Below are positions 12,901 to 25,489 of a stretch of 64,000 nucleotides of DNA, piece after piece (within the stretch, counting starts at the first letter, position 1; each line of letters starts with the position of its first letter). The stretch is taken from the NCBI GenBank assembly GCA_035578155.1, contig JAPWDM010000064.1, positions 610,112-674,111 on the forward strand, read 5' to 3'. The notes below the pieces were generated by a model. That model did no database searches, was not told where the DNA came from, and worked only from the letters and a program-made list of their open reading frames with translations. A program made the translations under genes and the position numbers. The DNA is from Brachynemurus nebulosus (lineage: Eukaryota > Arthropoda > Insecta > Neuroptera > Myrmeleontidae).

Positions 12901-13520
12901 AAATTTCCCTAATAGATGGCGTTACCAGTCTGATTTACTAGCGAACTCTATGCGTAAATTTGAAAAATTATCAATAGATGGTGCTCAAAAACCGTTGATA
13001 GTTATACTTTTCACTAATAGATGACACTGAACACTAGCGACCTTTGTGCCTAAATTTGAAAAATTATCAATAGATGGCGCTGAAAATCCTTTGATAGTTA
13101 TACTTTTCACTACTAGATAGTGTTTGTTGTTAGCCTGGATACTCGCGAACTCTGTAGTAAATTTGAAAAATCATCAATAGATGGCGCTGAAAATCCTTTT
13201 GTAGTTACACTTTTGACTACTAGATGAAGCTGAACACTAGCGAAACCTGTAAATTTGAAAAATTGGTGCTCAAAAACCTTTGATGTTTATACTTTCACTA
13301 CTAGATGACGTTGAATACTAGAGAACTCTGTAGTAAATTTGAAAAATTGTCAATAGATGGCGCTGAAAATTCTTTGATAGTTATACTTTTTACGAATAGA
13401 TGGCGCTGCTAGTCTAAACACTAGCAAAATCTACACCTCGATTCAGAATTCCGCCTGAAACAGGTTTAAACCCCTATGATTGTATAAAAATTTATATATT
13501 TTTATCTGAAAATTTGTACA
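12897..13520 (+). repeat. Array of ATAGATGGCGCT-containing repeats
   Basis: Six to eight degenerate units of about 60-110 bp alternate AATAGATGGCGCTGAAAA with AATTTGAAAAATTATCAA and TTTGATAGTTATACTTTT. The last part (13313-13510) is nearly identical to the MITE at 12209-12427, so the array probably grew by partial duplication of that element. Confidence 0.75.
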
Positions 13521-13530
13521 TATTTTTATC

Positions 13531-14800
13531 TGAAAATCAGGTTATAAAAGGCGAATTGACTGACAAGAGGTCCTTTTTACTATTTACCTCGTGTGACGTT
13601 CGGAGCTGCAAACAGGTTCGTAAAATAAATTTTTATTTAATTATTGCATTTTTTTGTCATTAACAATCAATTTCTATATTTAATTTTTTTTATATTGAAA
13701 AAAATGTCATTTTTGTATTAGGGTAAAGTGACAAATTTTTTTGTTAATATTGAACTGATTTCTGAACTTTATTGAATTGAAAATGTGAGCAGTGCTAATG
13801 AGTTTTCTGCAAACAGGGGGACACGTGATTTAATCAAGCAGTGTTATCAATCCAGGAAATTATGTGTTTTGGAAATCATTAACCAACGCCTTTAATTATT
13901 CGAACTGGTGCGTATTATGGAGCATTTAATGTATGGATTTAGTTAATTGGGACGATGACCGTTACTGAGACTTCCCCTTAAACTCTGCATCTACCAACAG
14001 CCTTAATTGTTTTCTCAAATTCCGGATTCGTGAGATAAGTGTTTTTTTTTTTTAATTTTATTTCCACCATCTTTTCCTTTGTGAATATCCGCACGTGATT
14101 ACGTAACTACGAACTAACTTTATACTTAAATGCCCAGTGCTTTTGAACTTTCTCTTAGTGATTTGCTTGAATTTGAAATGTTAATAGTTTTGCTTAACAA
14201 GTTTGCTTTCCGTAATTTGTACGTCTACCCTATCTGTTTTTGTGTAAATTAATTTATTCAAAAAAAAAAAAAAAAAAATTGTTATGTAATTTTTGTACAG
14301 TTGAAATTGGTTTCTTTTTATAATTTGAATTTACATTCACGGCTTACCTAATCAGTATTATCAAAAAAAAAAAATTTTACTTAAATTAACTCGAAACTAA
14401 CTGAAACAAAATTTGTCAAACTTGTATTAAATTTTCTCATTTAACTAATTCTCTTTTGCTAACAATTGTCACTTTTTCTCAATTTTCTATTTGTTATACA
14501 TTTGTATGTCGTAGAAAACAAAACAATTCTATTTTTTTTTTTTTTTGTATTTGTTAACTTACGTTTATCTAACTATCTTCTGTTGTTTTATTGAATTGTT
14601 TGAATTTCAACGGAACTTATTGTTTGTATTCAACTAATTTTTTATGAATTATTAATTTCTTCTAAACTATTTTATATGTGATTTGATTGCTGTGATATTT
14701 AAACAATCGTCAAAATTTGAATGAATTTTTTTAATAATTAAAAATTGAGCTAATTTGAAATTTTTTTCTTTTAAAATCTCACTCTGAGATAACAAGAGGC
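13531..14800. other. Non-coding, homopolymer-rich
   Basis: Very AT-rich with A and T runs at about 14046, 14262, 14364 and 14533. No gene is supported. Confidence 0.6.
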
Positions 14801-15400
14801 ACACCACAAAAATTTCACGATAATGTAAAAATTGACAAAGAGGCCAAATAGCATATTTTGATAAATGTTCTGGAATTATTCTTTCGTTAACCAGCATAGA
14901 TATCCAGAACCAGATTAAACTGGTCACCAAAAAACAAACAAAATAGCACATGTTGGAAAATGTTCTAGAATATTCTATTTGTCAATTAGCAAAGATATTG
15001 AAAAATCGATTGCACCATTTAATTGTCCAACCAAAATTAAACTAATATAAACTAAATGTCCCATTTTAATAAATATTCTAGAATGATCTATTCGTTAACC
15101 AGAATAGAATATTCTAGAACATTTATCAAAATGTGATATTTCGCCTTTTTTCGATGACCAATTAATTGGTGGAACCGATTTTTCGATATCTTTGTTAGTT
15201 GACGAATATAACATGCTAGAATTTTTGTCAAATTGCACTGCTTAATTTAATTTTTAATAACCAATTCAACAGTGAAGTCCGTTTCTTGATATCTCTGCTA
15301 GCTGACGAGTAGAATATTCAAGAGTTTTTGTCAGCTTCCGCTATTTGGCGTCTTTTAGGCTGATGAATTCGACGGGGAAGTTGGTTTTTCGACCTCTTTC
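14800..15400. repeat. Inverted and tandem repeats around TTCTAGAA words
   Basis: Blocks containing TGTTCTAGAATATTCT, GTTAACCAG, GATATTGAAAAATCGATT and AATTAATTGG occur forward at about 14860-15025 and inverted at 15105-15225, with a further diverged unit at 15270-15330. The centre lies near 15090. An unclassified repeat with internal palindromy. Confidence 0.6.
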
Positions 15401-15818
15401 CTAGTGTTCTAAAAGTTGCCACTTGTATATTCATTGATATAACATTCGATTCCGTTTGTCTATACAACCGAATTTTAGATGTAAATTGTCTCTTAGAATA
15501 GTTTTGTTTTAAATAAATTCACATAAATAATATTTACCAACCCCCAACATAAAATTTTACCAACGCCTCTGGACTTCCGATTTTACGTAATTAAAACTGT
15601 ACCGACCACTACGCCTATTAGATTTCTGGTGTAATAAGAAAGTTTATTGACTGCTCACTGTACATTTGGTCAATCCGACTCTCTCTTGGCCGAAGGATGA
15701 TTTGAATAATAAGAAAAGTTTGCACAGTTCGGATTTTATTTAATTAATGTCGGGAACAAAATAGTTCGATATTTTATTTAATTAAATTCAATATTTACTT
15801 ACTAAACAAACATTAATG

Positions 15819-18123
15819 CAGGGGTGTCAAACTCAATTTTGCACAGGGCCATATATTAGATTTAGAATGTGTAGGCGGGCCAGGTTAAAATAAAAAAATT
15901 AAAACATACTGAATTATAATATTTTTTTTATTTATTTAGTCATAATTATAGTTGTAACAAATTATATCAAAGGTAAAAAGTGGGTAATTATCTTGAGCTC
16001 AAGGATCCAGATACCTGACTTCTCTTATTTCTGACAAGCTCATTGATGTCAGGTATCATATTCGTGGTAGTTATTTTAAGAATTGATTGCAGATGTTCAT
16101 TTGTAAGTCTTGTACGATGTTTGTTCTTATTTATTTTCATGATGGAAAACATCTGCTCACATAAATAGGTACTACCAAACATACACAGGATACGTGCTGC
16201 ATGCTTTTTTATTTCTGGGTAGTTATTCAAATTCTTGAAATACTGCGTATAAAATGTAGGAGCGTTAACTTCTTTAAATTTTTCTTTCAAAATGCTGTCA
16301 GATTGGAGATCTATCAACTCCATTTGCAAATGAACTGGTGCCTGTGAAGCTTCAAAAGTGAATGGATTGTTGAAAATTGAAAATTCCATTTCATTCATTT
16401 TGTGGAAATCTTCAAAACGACTGTTAAATTCCGTAATCAGATTTTGCAGAAGTTGAGAATATTCATCCAATTCTTTCTGGTTCACGGTGCCAAATGATTT
16501 TAAATGACAGAAATGATCCAAAGTTTGATTTTTTACCTGATTTTTCCACAGTCTTAACTTTGTTTCAAAGGCCTGAATATATGAATATATTTGAGTAACA
16601 ATCAAATTTTTACCCTGTAACTTTACATTCAGATCAGTCAAGTGTTTATTCATATCTACTAAGAAGACGCAGTCAACCCACCAGTCATTGTCATAATCAA
16701 TTGGCTTGCCTTTTTCTAACATGAAAGCTTGAATAGGGTCACGTAAAACAAAAAATCTTTCTAAAACTGCCCCTCAACTGAGCCTACGAACTTCGGTGAA
16801 ATACGGTACATCGGAAAATTTTTCGTCCAATTCTTGTAAAAACTGCCTGAACTGGCGGTGATTTAGTCCTTTGCTCCTTATAAAATTTACTATTGTAATT
16901 ACAGGTTGCATGACATAGTCCATTTTTAAATGTTTGGATGCCAATGATTCCTGATGAATGATACAGTGAAATCCCACAAAATTCCCTGATATTTTCTGTT
17001 TTAATTTAGTCACAACGCCCGAATGTTTGCCAACCATGGCAGGAGCGCCATCCGTAGTTGCGCTGCTAAATATATTCCAGTCGAATTCATATTTTGCTAT
17101 CAAATGCTCAATTGCAGAATAAATATCATTTGCTCTTGTTGTACCCGTCAACGGAACGCACTCTAATAATTCTTCAGTTATTTCAAAGTTTCTATTAATA
17201 CCTCGTATAAAGACAGCAAGCTGGGCTGTATCAACAGTATCAGTGCTCTCGTCAACAGTCAGCGAAAAGTTTATAAATTCCTTAATTTTCTCCTTCAGTT
17301 GAAGAACCAAATTTTGAGATAAATCACTTATTCTTGAAGCAACAGTGTTTCTTGACAGCGAAATATTTTGAATTATTGACTTTTGAGATGGAAACGATAC
17401 ACTAGCAACTTTCAACATACAGTCTTTAATAAAATCCCCATCAGTGAAAGGTTTTGATCTCTTCGCGATTTCTAATGCAATAATGAAACTTGATTTCAGG
17501 GCGTCTTCGCTCTCAGTATTAGCTTTAGTAAACATCGATTGTTGACCGTGAAGTTTAGATTTTAGAGATGATAATTTGTCCATTCTTATCTTTTCAGTGT
17601 AACAAATTTTGATTTATGATTCGTATCATAGTGTTTCTTCAAGTTAAACTCCTTACAAACCGCAACTGTTTGATTACAAATCAAACACAGTGGTTTACCT
17701 TTCCATTCTACGAAAAAATATGCAGTTTCCCATTTTGACTGAAAAACTCTGCACTCACTATCAACTTTACGTTTTTGCGACATTATGCCACAACACAATT
17801 ATAACAATTATGAAATTCGAATGAACACTGACGCGACTGTTCGATACAATGACTTCAACCCCCGTGCGCGGTGGAAAAGCGCAGTGTGCGCTATGTGCTC
17901 AGACGAAATAGAAGTAGCCTTCACGCACGCGACAGAGATAAAAACATAACTGACACTCTCTCGCTCGTCTAGGCACGCGCTACACTTGAAATTACTTATA
18001 ATTAAAACGCGCACATTTTTGAACTTTCGTATAGGCATCGAGTGCTGTCTAAAATCTCTAAAAAAACAAGATTTTTCTTTCTGTGATATAATGTGTTCGC
18101 GGGCCGTATCTTTGACATGACTG
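15819..18123 (-). mobile_element. hAT-superfamily transposon with exact 8-bp target duplication
   Basis: The element begins CAGGGGTGTCAAACTCAATT and ends with the diverged inverted version ...TTTGACATGACTG. It is flanked on both sides by CATTAATG (15811-15818 and 18124-18131), an exact 8-bp duplication as produced by hAT transposases. The 2.3-kb body carries one minus-strand transposase gene occupying most of its length. Confidence 0.95.
15988..17798 (-). pseudogene. hAT transposase (BED finger, GTF2IRD2/ZBED-like clade), lightly broken
   Basis: It would encode the cut-and-paste transposase of the surrounding element. In order: a BED-type zinc finger (WKGKPLCLICNQ...HYDTNH, 17620-17720), a linker, the RNase H-fold core with TVDESTDTVDTAQLAVF (first acidic residue) and TTDGAPAMVG (second), a long insertion region, and the hAT C-terminal dimerisation segment (MFGSTYLCEQMFSIMKINK), which carries the last acidic residue. 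Two lesions are visible: a frameshift at about 17585 between the BED exon and the core, and one in-frame TGA at about 16772 where relatives have Arg (LS-stop-GAVLERFF). Everything else is open, so inactivation looks recent. Similar proteins have been domesticated in vertebrates, but nothing here suggests domestication. Confidence 0.93.
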
Positions 18124-18512
18124 CATTAATGGGTAGATTAAAATTCTATTATAATATTCATGTAATTGCAGTGATGTTACAAAAATTGTACAACATAGGT
18201 ATCTGTTTGTGTATGCGGTAGCAGACAAAAATATTGATTTCTATCTACCTATACTTTTGTATTATATTATGTTAGGTAAATGAAAGGTATAGAAAAAGCT
18301 TTCCAAATAATTATTTATAATTCATTTATTCAATATAAAAATTATATTAATATCAAAATTGCTTTTTAATTACTTTTAACATCCTTCGACATAATTTATT
18401 TCATGGATTATAACGTTATTACAGTCTAGAATAGGAACGATTAAAGACATAATATTGGTGACCGGCTATTAACTATACCATGATGCAGGGTGTTTCTACC
18501 GGTAATTTATAG

Positions 18513-18711
18513 TATTATGGTCTCAAGCTCAAAAGATCCCCAGAAACTAAGGTGAGGGGAACACAAATTGTATTATTTCCATAGTTACCAACCAAACTAA
18601 GTAATTATGTTTTTATATGAGTGAGTAAGTAAACTTCTATTTATTAATATGATAGACAAAGATAAATGCAGATGTAGAGAAAAAAGTTCTTTTTAGCTTG
18701 CGCCCATAATA
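18513..18711. mobile_element. MITE, TATTATGGGCGC family, copy 2
   Basis: 199 bp and inverted relative to the copy at 3689-3887. The ends are TATTATGGTCTCAAGCTCAA and, inverted, TATTATGGGCGCAAGCTAAA. It directly abuts the next element at 18712. Confidence 0.88.
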
Positions 18712-19304
18712 CAATTGAAGAGGTGGATTCTAAAACGCACTAAGTCACTTTTGGCAATTTTTCACGAAATGTAAAAAAATTTCTAGGTAGGCAATCTGTT
18801 TAAATTATTTTCAAGTTCTTAGATAATAATTTTTATTAATGTTATTTATTTGTTCTTATTTATACATATAATTATCAATAGATTATATTGAAAAAAAACC
18901 TTTAAAAAGTTGGGTTGAGTTGGTTAAAATAAACCTAGTTTGTTTAAATACAGATATATTTTACTCAAGAAACATTTTAAACAGTGCATTAATAGCTATT
19001 TCATGTGTTTGACATAACAAAAAATCTACCTACAAGCAAATTTGGAAAAAAATACCAACTATTATTGGAAAAAAAATGCAATGGTTTACGAGTAAATTTG
19101 ACTTAGAGAGTTTTGAAATAAAACTATCACTGACTTAGCGCTTTTTTGGAAAACATTCCATTTTTCATCATTCATTTTACAGTAGACTAAGCTCATTTTG
19201 AAGGGTGGCACCACGAAAATCGTATAGAGCATTCTGCATCAACTAAAATCTCACATTAGACAAAAAAATGGCTTAGCGCCTTTTGGAATCCACCTCTTCA
19301 ATTG
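18712..19304. mobile_element. 593-bp MITE, CAATTGAAGAGGTGGATTC ends
   Basis: CAATTGAAGAGGTGGATTC at the left is matched by GAATCCACCTCTTCAATTG at the right, a perfect 19-bp inverted repeat with weaker matching inward (AAAACGC / GGCGCTTTTGG). It is AT-rich inside with no protein. Its left edge is exactly the right edge of the preceding MITE. Confidence 0.85.
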
Positions 19305-19689
19305 TTAAAGTTAGTATATTTTTCATATTCAAGTACATGACATAAGGGTGAGCTGAAAAGTTTTGAACCTCAAAATGAGGTTGGCGTTACTAACCTTCGC
19401 TTTTCTGGAACCACAATTGTACACCTCTTGAAAGATGCCTCAAAATTTTGACCATTTTGAACCTTTGTTAATTACGCGACCGTTTTGTTTACTAACTGAT
19501 ATATTGTATTACATTTATGGTAGCAGATACGCAAGTTTTCCCAAATTTACCATTATAGACGTTATATTATTTGCGTCTTGGTTTTCACATTTAACGTTTA
19601 ACATATATTTTAAATATCTATCTATGTAACAGGAAATATATAATTAAGAAGATTAGTTTGTATGCCCTATTTTTGGAGAAGTAAATCAA

Positions 19690-21150
19690 AGTAGTTGAGG
19701 CAATTTTGACACAGGCGGCCAATACTACAAATACGATTTCACAGGCTTTAAGTACTGTGGTTTTGGGACAACAAGTAAGTCAGGACACGCAAAATCTACA
19801 GATAAATGAGATAAGTATAAACCTAAACACACTTGTTACACAAATTCCATATACACAAACCCTATAACCACACACCAACAATCAAAATACAATTCCTGGC
19901 AATCTTCAAAGCCCTGTTGCCAAAATTCACATTGAAAAATTTACTAATTATTTCCCTTGTTAAATATTCTGAATTTTATGACAATACAGATATCGAAATC
20001 AATGAAAATTTAAAACAGATATAAATGCTAAATATAATTAACATGAAACATGAAATAGAAAATAATTTACAAAAAAACAATGCAAAATAATTTACAATTA
20101 AAAGAAAATCAAACAAACTTTAAAAATACTATACAAATGAAAAGAATATGCATAAGCTATCAAAAGTTAGCTAATATTCAAAATTTAATAAATGACATAA
20201 ACCTTCACGCAAGTAGTTATATCTCAATAAAGATTTCTCAACAAAATGACGCATTTACGAAAACCGAACTCCAGTGAATACGAGCTGGAAATGTCGTTAA
20301 TAATTTTCGTATTCGGAAAGGTTTGTTGATACATCTTTCTGGAAAACACACATTTGTAATATTTGTAAAAAAGCACAACCAGTAAACAAAATTATAATAT
20401 CGCTTTCCAAAATCACCCACCCCAAAAGGTTTGGGAGAAAAGTTACGTCGACTTCGTTAGCCTGCTCATAAGAACTCGTGGACTCCCAGAGGATAAAGAC
20501 TTTAGATATATTTTTATGGTTACAGATACGTACAGTCGTTGGATCATTGTTAACCCTACAAAAACAACATCAAAAACCGTCACAAGCATATTAGAAGATA
20601 TATTTACAACCTTCCGATATGCGTCATCAATGGTATCGGATGGTCAATGGGTGTTTCACAGTGACAACAACTTCTGCTTCGAGAGAGCGATCCGCCAAAT
20701 TTACGCTTCTCCGTACAATCCAAATGAAGCAGAACGTACTATCAAAAATATTAAACCCGATTTAGCCACTATGATCTAACAATATTCAACAAATGATGCT
20801 AATTGGAATACCTTATTGAAATACGCAATTTTCAACATCAGCAATTCGCACAATTCAGCAATAAAAGCCACACCACCTCAAATATTCTTAAATCACTAGA
20901 CGTAAACATCGAATTATCAGAAATCTTGCAAACTGATAAAGCTGATCCACCAAAAATTCAACAAGCAATAGTGAAATCGCATGAACGTATAAAAAACCTA
21001 ACCACAAATCGCCCACGAACTTCAAAATCAAATTTTGCAGTAAATCAATTAGTCTGCAAGAAAATTCTACAATACCAACACGATACCGATAAAGAAGCAA
21101 AATTTTACGAGACAAACGTGATGACGCAGTGATGTCATATCAGGTCTCGT
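19690..21150 (+). pseudogene. Degenerate Ty3/gypsy element: gag-like piece and integrase
   Basis: 19690-19866 is open for a Gln/Thr/Asn-rich peptide that could be a gag remnant (weak). About 20340-21130 is clear retroviral-type integrase: a CNICKKAQPVNK zinc-binding end near 20360, a MVTDTYSRW block near 20516, MVSDG (second catalytic Asp, 20630) and YNPNEAERTIKNIK with the catalytic Glu near 20735, then the C-terminal part. There are several lesions: stops at about 20300-20510, a stop at 20777, and a frame change near 20885. RT and RNase H are missing between the two pieces. A 16-bp word TGATGTCATATCAGGT is duplicated at 21131-21165 just after the integrase end. Not functional. Confidence 0.82.
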
Positions 21151-21552
21151 GATGTCATATCAGGTATTTGAAACCAGCATAGCTCTCTTTCTACGTAGCA
21201 TTCCGCTCTTCGCAAACGGGGTAAAATGTGACGAGATTAATTCGTCACATCAATTCATGTTATTTCATTTGGGAATCGATACCACAAACAATATATTAAA
21301 TTTAAAAAACACATATCTTTACTTAATTAAATTTGAATAAAAAATCAATCATATATAGAGTAACTAACGCTATCTAGTATTCTAAATCTGAAACTAGTAT
21401 CAAACTTGAAATGTCAAAATTATATATTTTAACAGAAAGCTGAAATTGGTTTAGCTCTTAACTAAAAAATCTGTATATTATTTTAATTAAACATTTTATT
21501 TTCAAGAATAATTAACAAACAAATTATGCAAACTTGCAAACCAGATAAAACA

Positions 21553-22699
21553 TATTCAGAAACCAGTTCTGGTGTTGTTTAACGGACACGAATGTCATCT
21601 GACATATAATATGACCTGTGTGGCAAGAGATAACAAAATCATTCTCATGTGTTTGCCTCCAAATACATCCCACGCACTTCAACCATTGGATGTTGGAATA
21701 TTTGCCCCAATGACGAGTGCATGGAAAGAAATTTTGAAATATTGGTATCGGGAATCGCGCCTCAAAAATGTGGACAAAGCAATTTTCCCAAGTCTTCTCA
21801 ACAAGTTAATGATAACCTCATTCAAACGTGAACACATCATTGGAGGTTTTAAAGGCTCCGGGATCTACCCGGTAAACAAGTCTGTTTTGGAAAGCAAAAT
21901 AGTATCACACCAAACCACTAGCCAGCATATAGGCCTACCAAGCGAAGGTCAACCTCAGCCAAAACCTATTGAGACACCCAACAATTTTGCAGAGGTGGCA
22001 TTGGCAAGCGGACTAAAATCTTCTGGAGTAAATTCAGCTTGCAATCATCTTGATCGGCCCGTTCCATCAACTTCTGCAGTAGGTCCCTCACCAATGAAGA
22101 AACTTAGGGAAGCTATTTTGAGTACTTTATCTTCTGAAAAATCAACGGATGTAAAAGAACTACTAAAAAATTCCAAGTCTAAGAGACGACGAGTTCAGGG
22201 AAGTTGTGGGGAGGTAATCACAAAGGATGAAGTCCTAGAAAGATTGGAAAAAGAAGAAGGAGCAAGACAAGAAAAGGCAAAACAACGAAAAAGACCTACG
22301 CCTACACTAGCTTTAGGCAAAAAAAACAAACAAGAAAAGGCTGGACCTATACTCGCTAAAGACCAGAAACCGACTAAAGCTACAAAGCGGTTATTTGAAA
22401 CAGTGGAAAGTGATAAGGAAGATATCCCCTCTGTTGACTTAAGAATTGGATCTTGGGTAGCAATAAATTACCAAAGTGAGTGTGAGAAAATAATCAAGGA
22501 GTATAGGGGTCAAATTACTACTCAAGACGTCGGCAACAAAGACCGTTTTTCGGTTAAGTTTTTGACAAAATGTAAAGGCGACGGAGAACGTTATATTTTT
22601 CCTGATAAAGACGATGTCGAATGGGTTGATGTAGGACAGATTTCGAATATATTTCCTGTTCCAGATTATAATGGTAGATTTTTCAAGTTTCTGCAATGA
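21553..22699 (+). pseudogene. pogo/Tigger-like DDE transposase, C-terminal part
   Basis: A 375-codon open frame ending at 22699. Its first 110 residues are the end of a Tc1/mariner-pogo DDE domain: LLFNGHECHLTY, then CLPPNTSHALQPLDVGIF, with the last catalytic Asp in QPLD. Relatives have Asp in the first block (DGH); here it is Asn, so one catalytic residue is lost. GFKGSGIYPVN closes the domain. The rest is a Lys/Glu/Ser-rich tail (KSKRRRVQ near residue 210, then Lys/Arg runs) with a folded-looking C-terminus. The N-terminal DNA-binding domain and first catalytic Asp are absent upstream, so this is a 5'-truncated copy. The unusually intact long tail could mean recent truncation. Confidence 0.87.
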
Positions 22700-22799
22700 T
22701 GATACCAATGTTTTCCGTGTGTTTGTATTTCCTTAACTTTGTTTTTATATGTACAATAAATTTTTTCAAGTACTAATGAAAATTTATTTTTTACTATAC

Positions 22800-23087
22800 C
22801 TATATATTGCGATAAAACAGGTAAATCACTAGTAAATTAATATGTTTTACATAGAAAACATGTTTTATACCCATTTTCCCCAAACCACGGGGTAAAATAG
22901 GTATAGTACAAAAATTATTATAATTTTAATACGAAATTGTTTGTTAACTGATAATACATATTAAACTATTCTAAGATATCATAATGACAAGCTGAAACCA
23001 TAAAATGATTTTTAAATATTAAAATTTTTTTTTACTTGGCTTGAAAGTTAGAATGACCTTGTTTTTATACCCATTTTACCCTAACCC

Positions 23088-23091
<4 letters not shown>
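22800..23091. repeat. Probable 3' terminal region of the pogo-like element
   Basis: The word TACCCATTTT(A/C)CCC occurs in both orientations near 22868, 22890 and 23068. The last copy, followed by CCTAACCCACCCTATA, stops exactly at the (TA)n tract. This may be the element's subterminal and terminal repeat; the matching left end is not in the window. Confidence 0.45.
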
Positions 23092-23164
<73 letters not shown>

Positions 23165-23275
23165 CATTTTTTTCTTTAGAATCGTGTTAGGGTCCGAAAA
23201 CGGATAGCGCCCCTACTCACGCCTCTCGCCTTTCTTATTCTAATCTTTAGGCTGGAAAAATTCGACTAATGAGTG
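23092..23275 (+). mobile_element. Partial third copy of the A/B repeat family
   Basis: (TA)n at 23092-23163 is followed by GGTCCGAAAACGGATAGCGC and CCTCTCGCC, then GGAAAAATTCGACTAAT. This matches the end of copies A and B. Only the (TA)n-proximal end is present. Confidence 0.8.
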
Positions 23276-23461
23276 TTAGATATAGATAATAAGATCATGA
23301 CTAGAAATCAATAATATTTACAATATAATTTTAAATTCAAAATTTACATGAACGCCAAACTATACTCACTTTTTGTAGATATCCATAATAAAGAAATAAT
23401 TCAATTAAAATACCACGTTTTTTGTAAAAATAATTTTATTTATAAAATAAAGTATGCATAC

Positions 23462-23464
<3 letters not shown>

Positions 23465-23537
<73 letters not shown>
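23465..23537. repeat. (TA)n microsatellite
   Basis: About 73 bp of AT dinucleotides with no recognisable flanking element. Confidence 0.95.
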
Positions 23538-23542
<5 letters not shown>

Positions 23543-25405
23543 CACAAAATGAGTACACACAACTAAGTTTAAAAAATTAGAAGCTAAACATTATTTTGTT
23601 CAGTTTTAGAAATAAATATTTATATTTTATTGTTTACAATAAGTTTTAGCAGGCACTACATTACTAGATAAATTTTATCCTAAATAATCACACTGAAATT
23701 GAATTATCTTGCACCGAATATAACAACAAAGTGGGTCCAGTAACCACTTACCAGTGTCCAGTAATATTGAACGCACATCCATCGCTTGATTTCATATTGT
23801 TTAAGTAAATACAATATGTATTGAATTTCCAATAAAGATAATTTTTGGATATTTCCCTTTATAATACTATATATCTGAACTCATCAAAACACTTAGACAT
23901 TTTTTTACAAAAAATTTTAATTGTTTAAAACAGTTTAACACATTAGGAAGCTACCTTGAAAGAAATTAACCTTGAATACCTAATAAAGAAACTGCAAATA
24001 CTTATGAAGAAGCTACGTAACTGACGCCGTCAGTTGTGCAGAAGCAATCACGTGACACCAGTAATTTCCATCAAAATATAGTTAATTTTCGTTTCGAAAT
24101 TTAATTTTACTATTTTAGTGTGTCAAATACCATTTTTATATATAATTTTAGTATCAAAGTATCTAAAATTACAGGGAGAATTTATTTTTACACAAAATTT
24201 CATATTTTACAGCTAAATTATTTAAATTTACTTAGTATTATAAAAAATTATCATATTTTTTATTGAAATAATACATATTTTTTAACAGTGTACATTTGGA
24301 TTTAGTCCAGAAACAAATACGGCAACGCTATCAACAGACATAAAATCATGGAAGAAATCAAGGTACAGAAAGTTGTTAGGAGCGAGGAGCTAGGCCAGTT
24401 GCGCGGTCCTTTAGTGCGATTTTTGATTTACATATAGAGTTTCTACTCGTATAGTCATCTCTTAATGAAAAGTGTAACCATTAGCCGAGATATATGTGGT
24501 AGGTGATATTAGCCGAGATATACTTGGGGTTGACAGGATCATCTCTTAGCGAGAGTTCTAATTCTTAAGTTAGGCCAGGTTATCTTACTAAAACACTCTA
24601 CTTTGCAATGACGATGCACCCGGGCCTGCCCGTAATATAGGTCAACATTATCTACCCCTTCATGCAGGTAATTATATCATCTTACCAAGTATTCCAATAC
24701 TTAATGACTAGTAACGTTATTTTCATCCTTATTCTTAATGATTTACACCCTTCCTCTATATGTATACGCAATTTCTTGATAAAAAGCAAAAAGGTATAAA
24801 GAAATCGACAGTTAATAAAATACAGATAATAAATTTTAATATTTACAAAATACAGATAATAAAACAGTAAATTAATTGAATCCAAAATAAATGAAAAATT
24901 ATTTACCAAGTATTAGTTGTTTTAAGAATTCAATTTATTATTGCTTTCGCCGAAAAGACAATATAAAAATAAGTAAAAGAAATGGGGAGAAAAAGAACGA
25001 ATGTACTTAATCAATATATACTTTTTTCCATGAAATATTCTCCTACTTGTAGCTTTCTCGTTCATTTACTTTCTTATTGTAACAATTATTCAACATAAAC
25101 CATTCTAACCTGCATACATACATTGCCGAGTATCCTGAATGCGGTAATACAAACTAGTATGGTGTAGCTCGCCATAAACAAAGTGCACTGCTTTTTTCGG
25201 TGTGAGTTTGCAAGTTAAAAATATAATGCATCGATGTTAAAAATTATAATTTGATTGCCATCCTTAAAAATATCATATTCCTATATCTCAGTATGTATTC
25301 TGTCCCGTCCTTCGTATAGTTTGGTTCACAGTTCTGAATGAAATTTTATATCGCTTCATCTGATGTTTGTAGAGAAACATCAGAGCATATATAATATATT
25401 ATATG

Positions 25406-25408
<3 letters not shown>
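23538..25408. other. Non-coding, nothing recognised
   Basis: No open frame with family features. AGCCGAGATATA is repeated near 24483 and 24512. A small palindrome (AGAGCATATA...TATATGCTCT) at 25382-25408 abuts the next (TA)n tract. Confidence 0.55.

Positions 25409-25486
<78 letters not shown>
25409..25486. repeat. (TA)n microsatellite
   Basis: 78 bp of AT dinucleotides. Confidence 0.95.

Positions 25487-25489
<3 letters not shown>

Noticed and set aside
17808..18038. 76-codon frame upstream of the hAT transposase
   Set aside because: It lies in the element's 5' non-coding region between the gene and the terminus, with no similarity to BED or other domains.
21149..21340. 63-codon frame after the Ty3 integrase as an env start
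   Set aside because: Hydrophobic start but no Env motif, and no continuation downstream.
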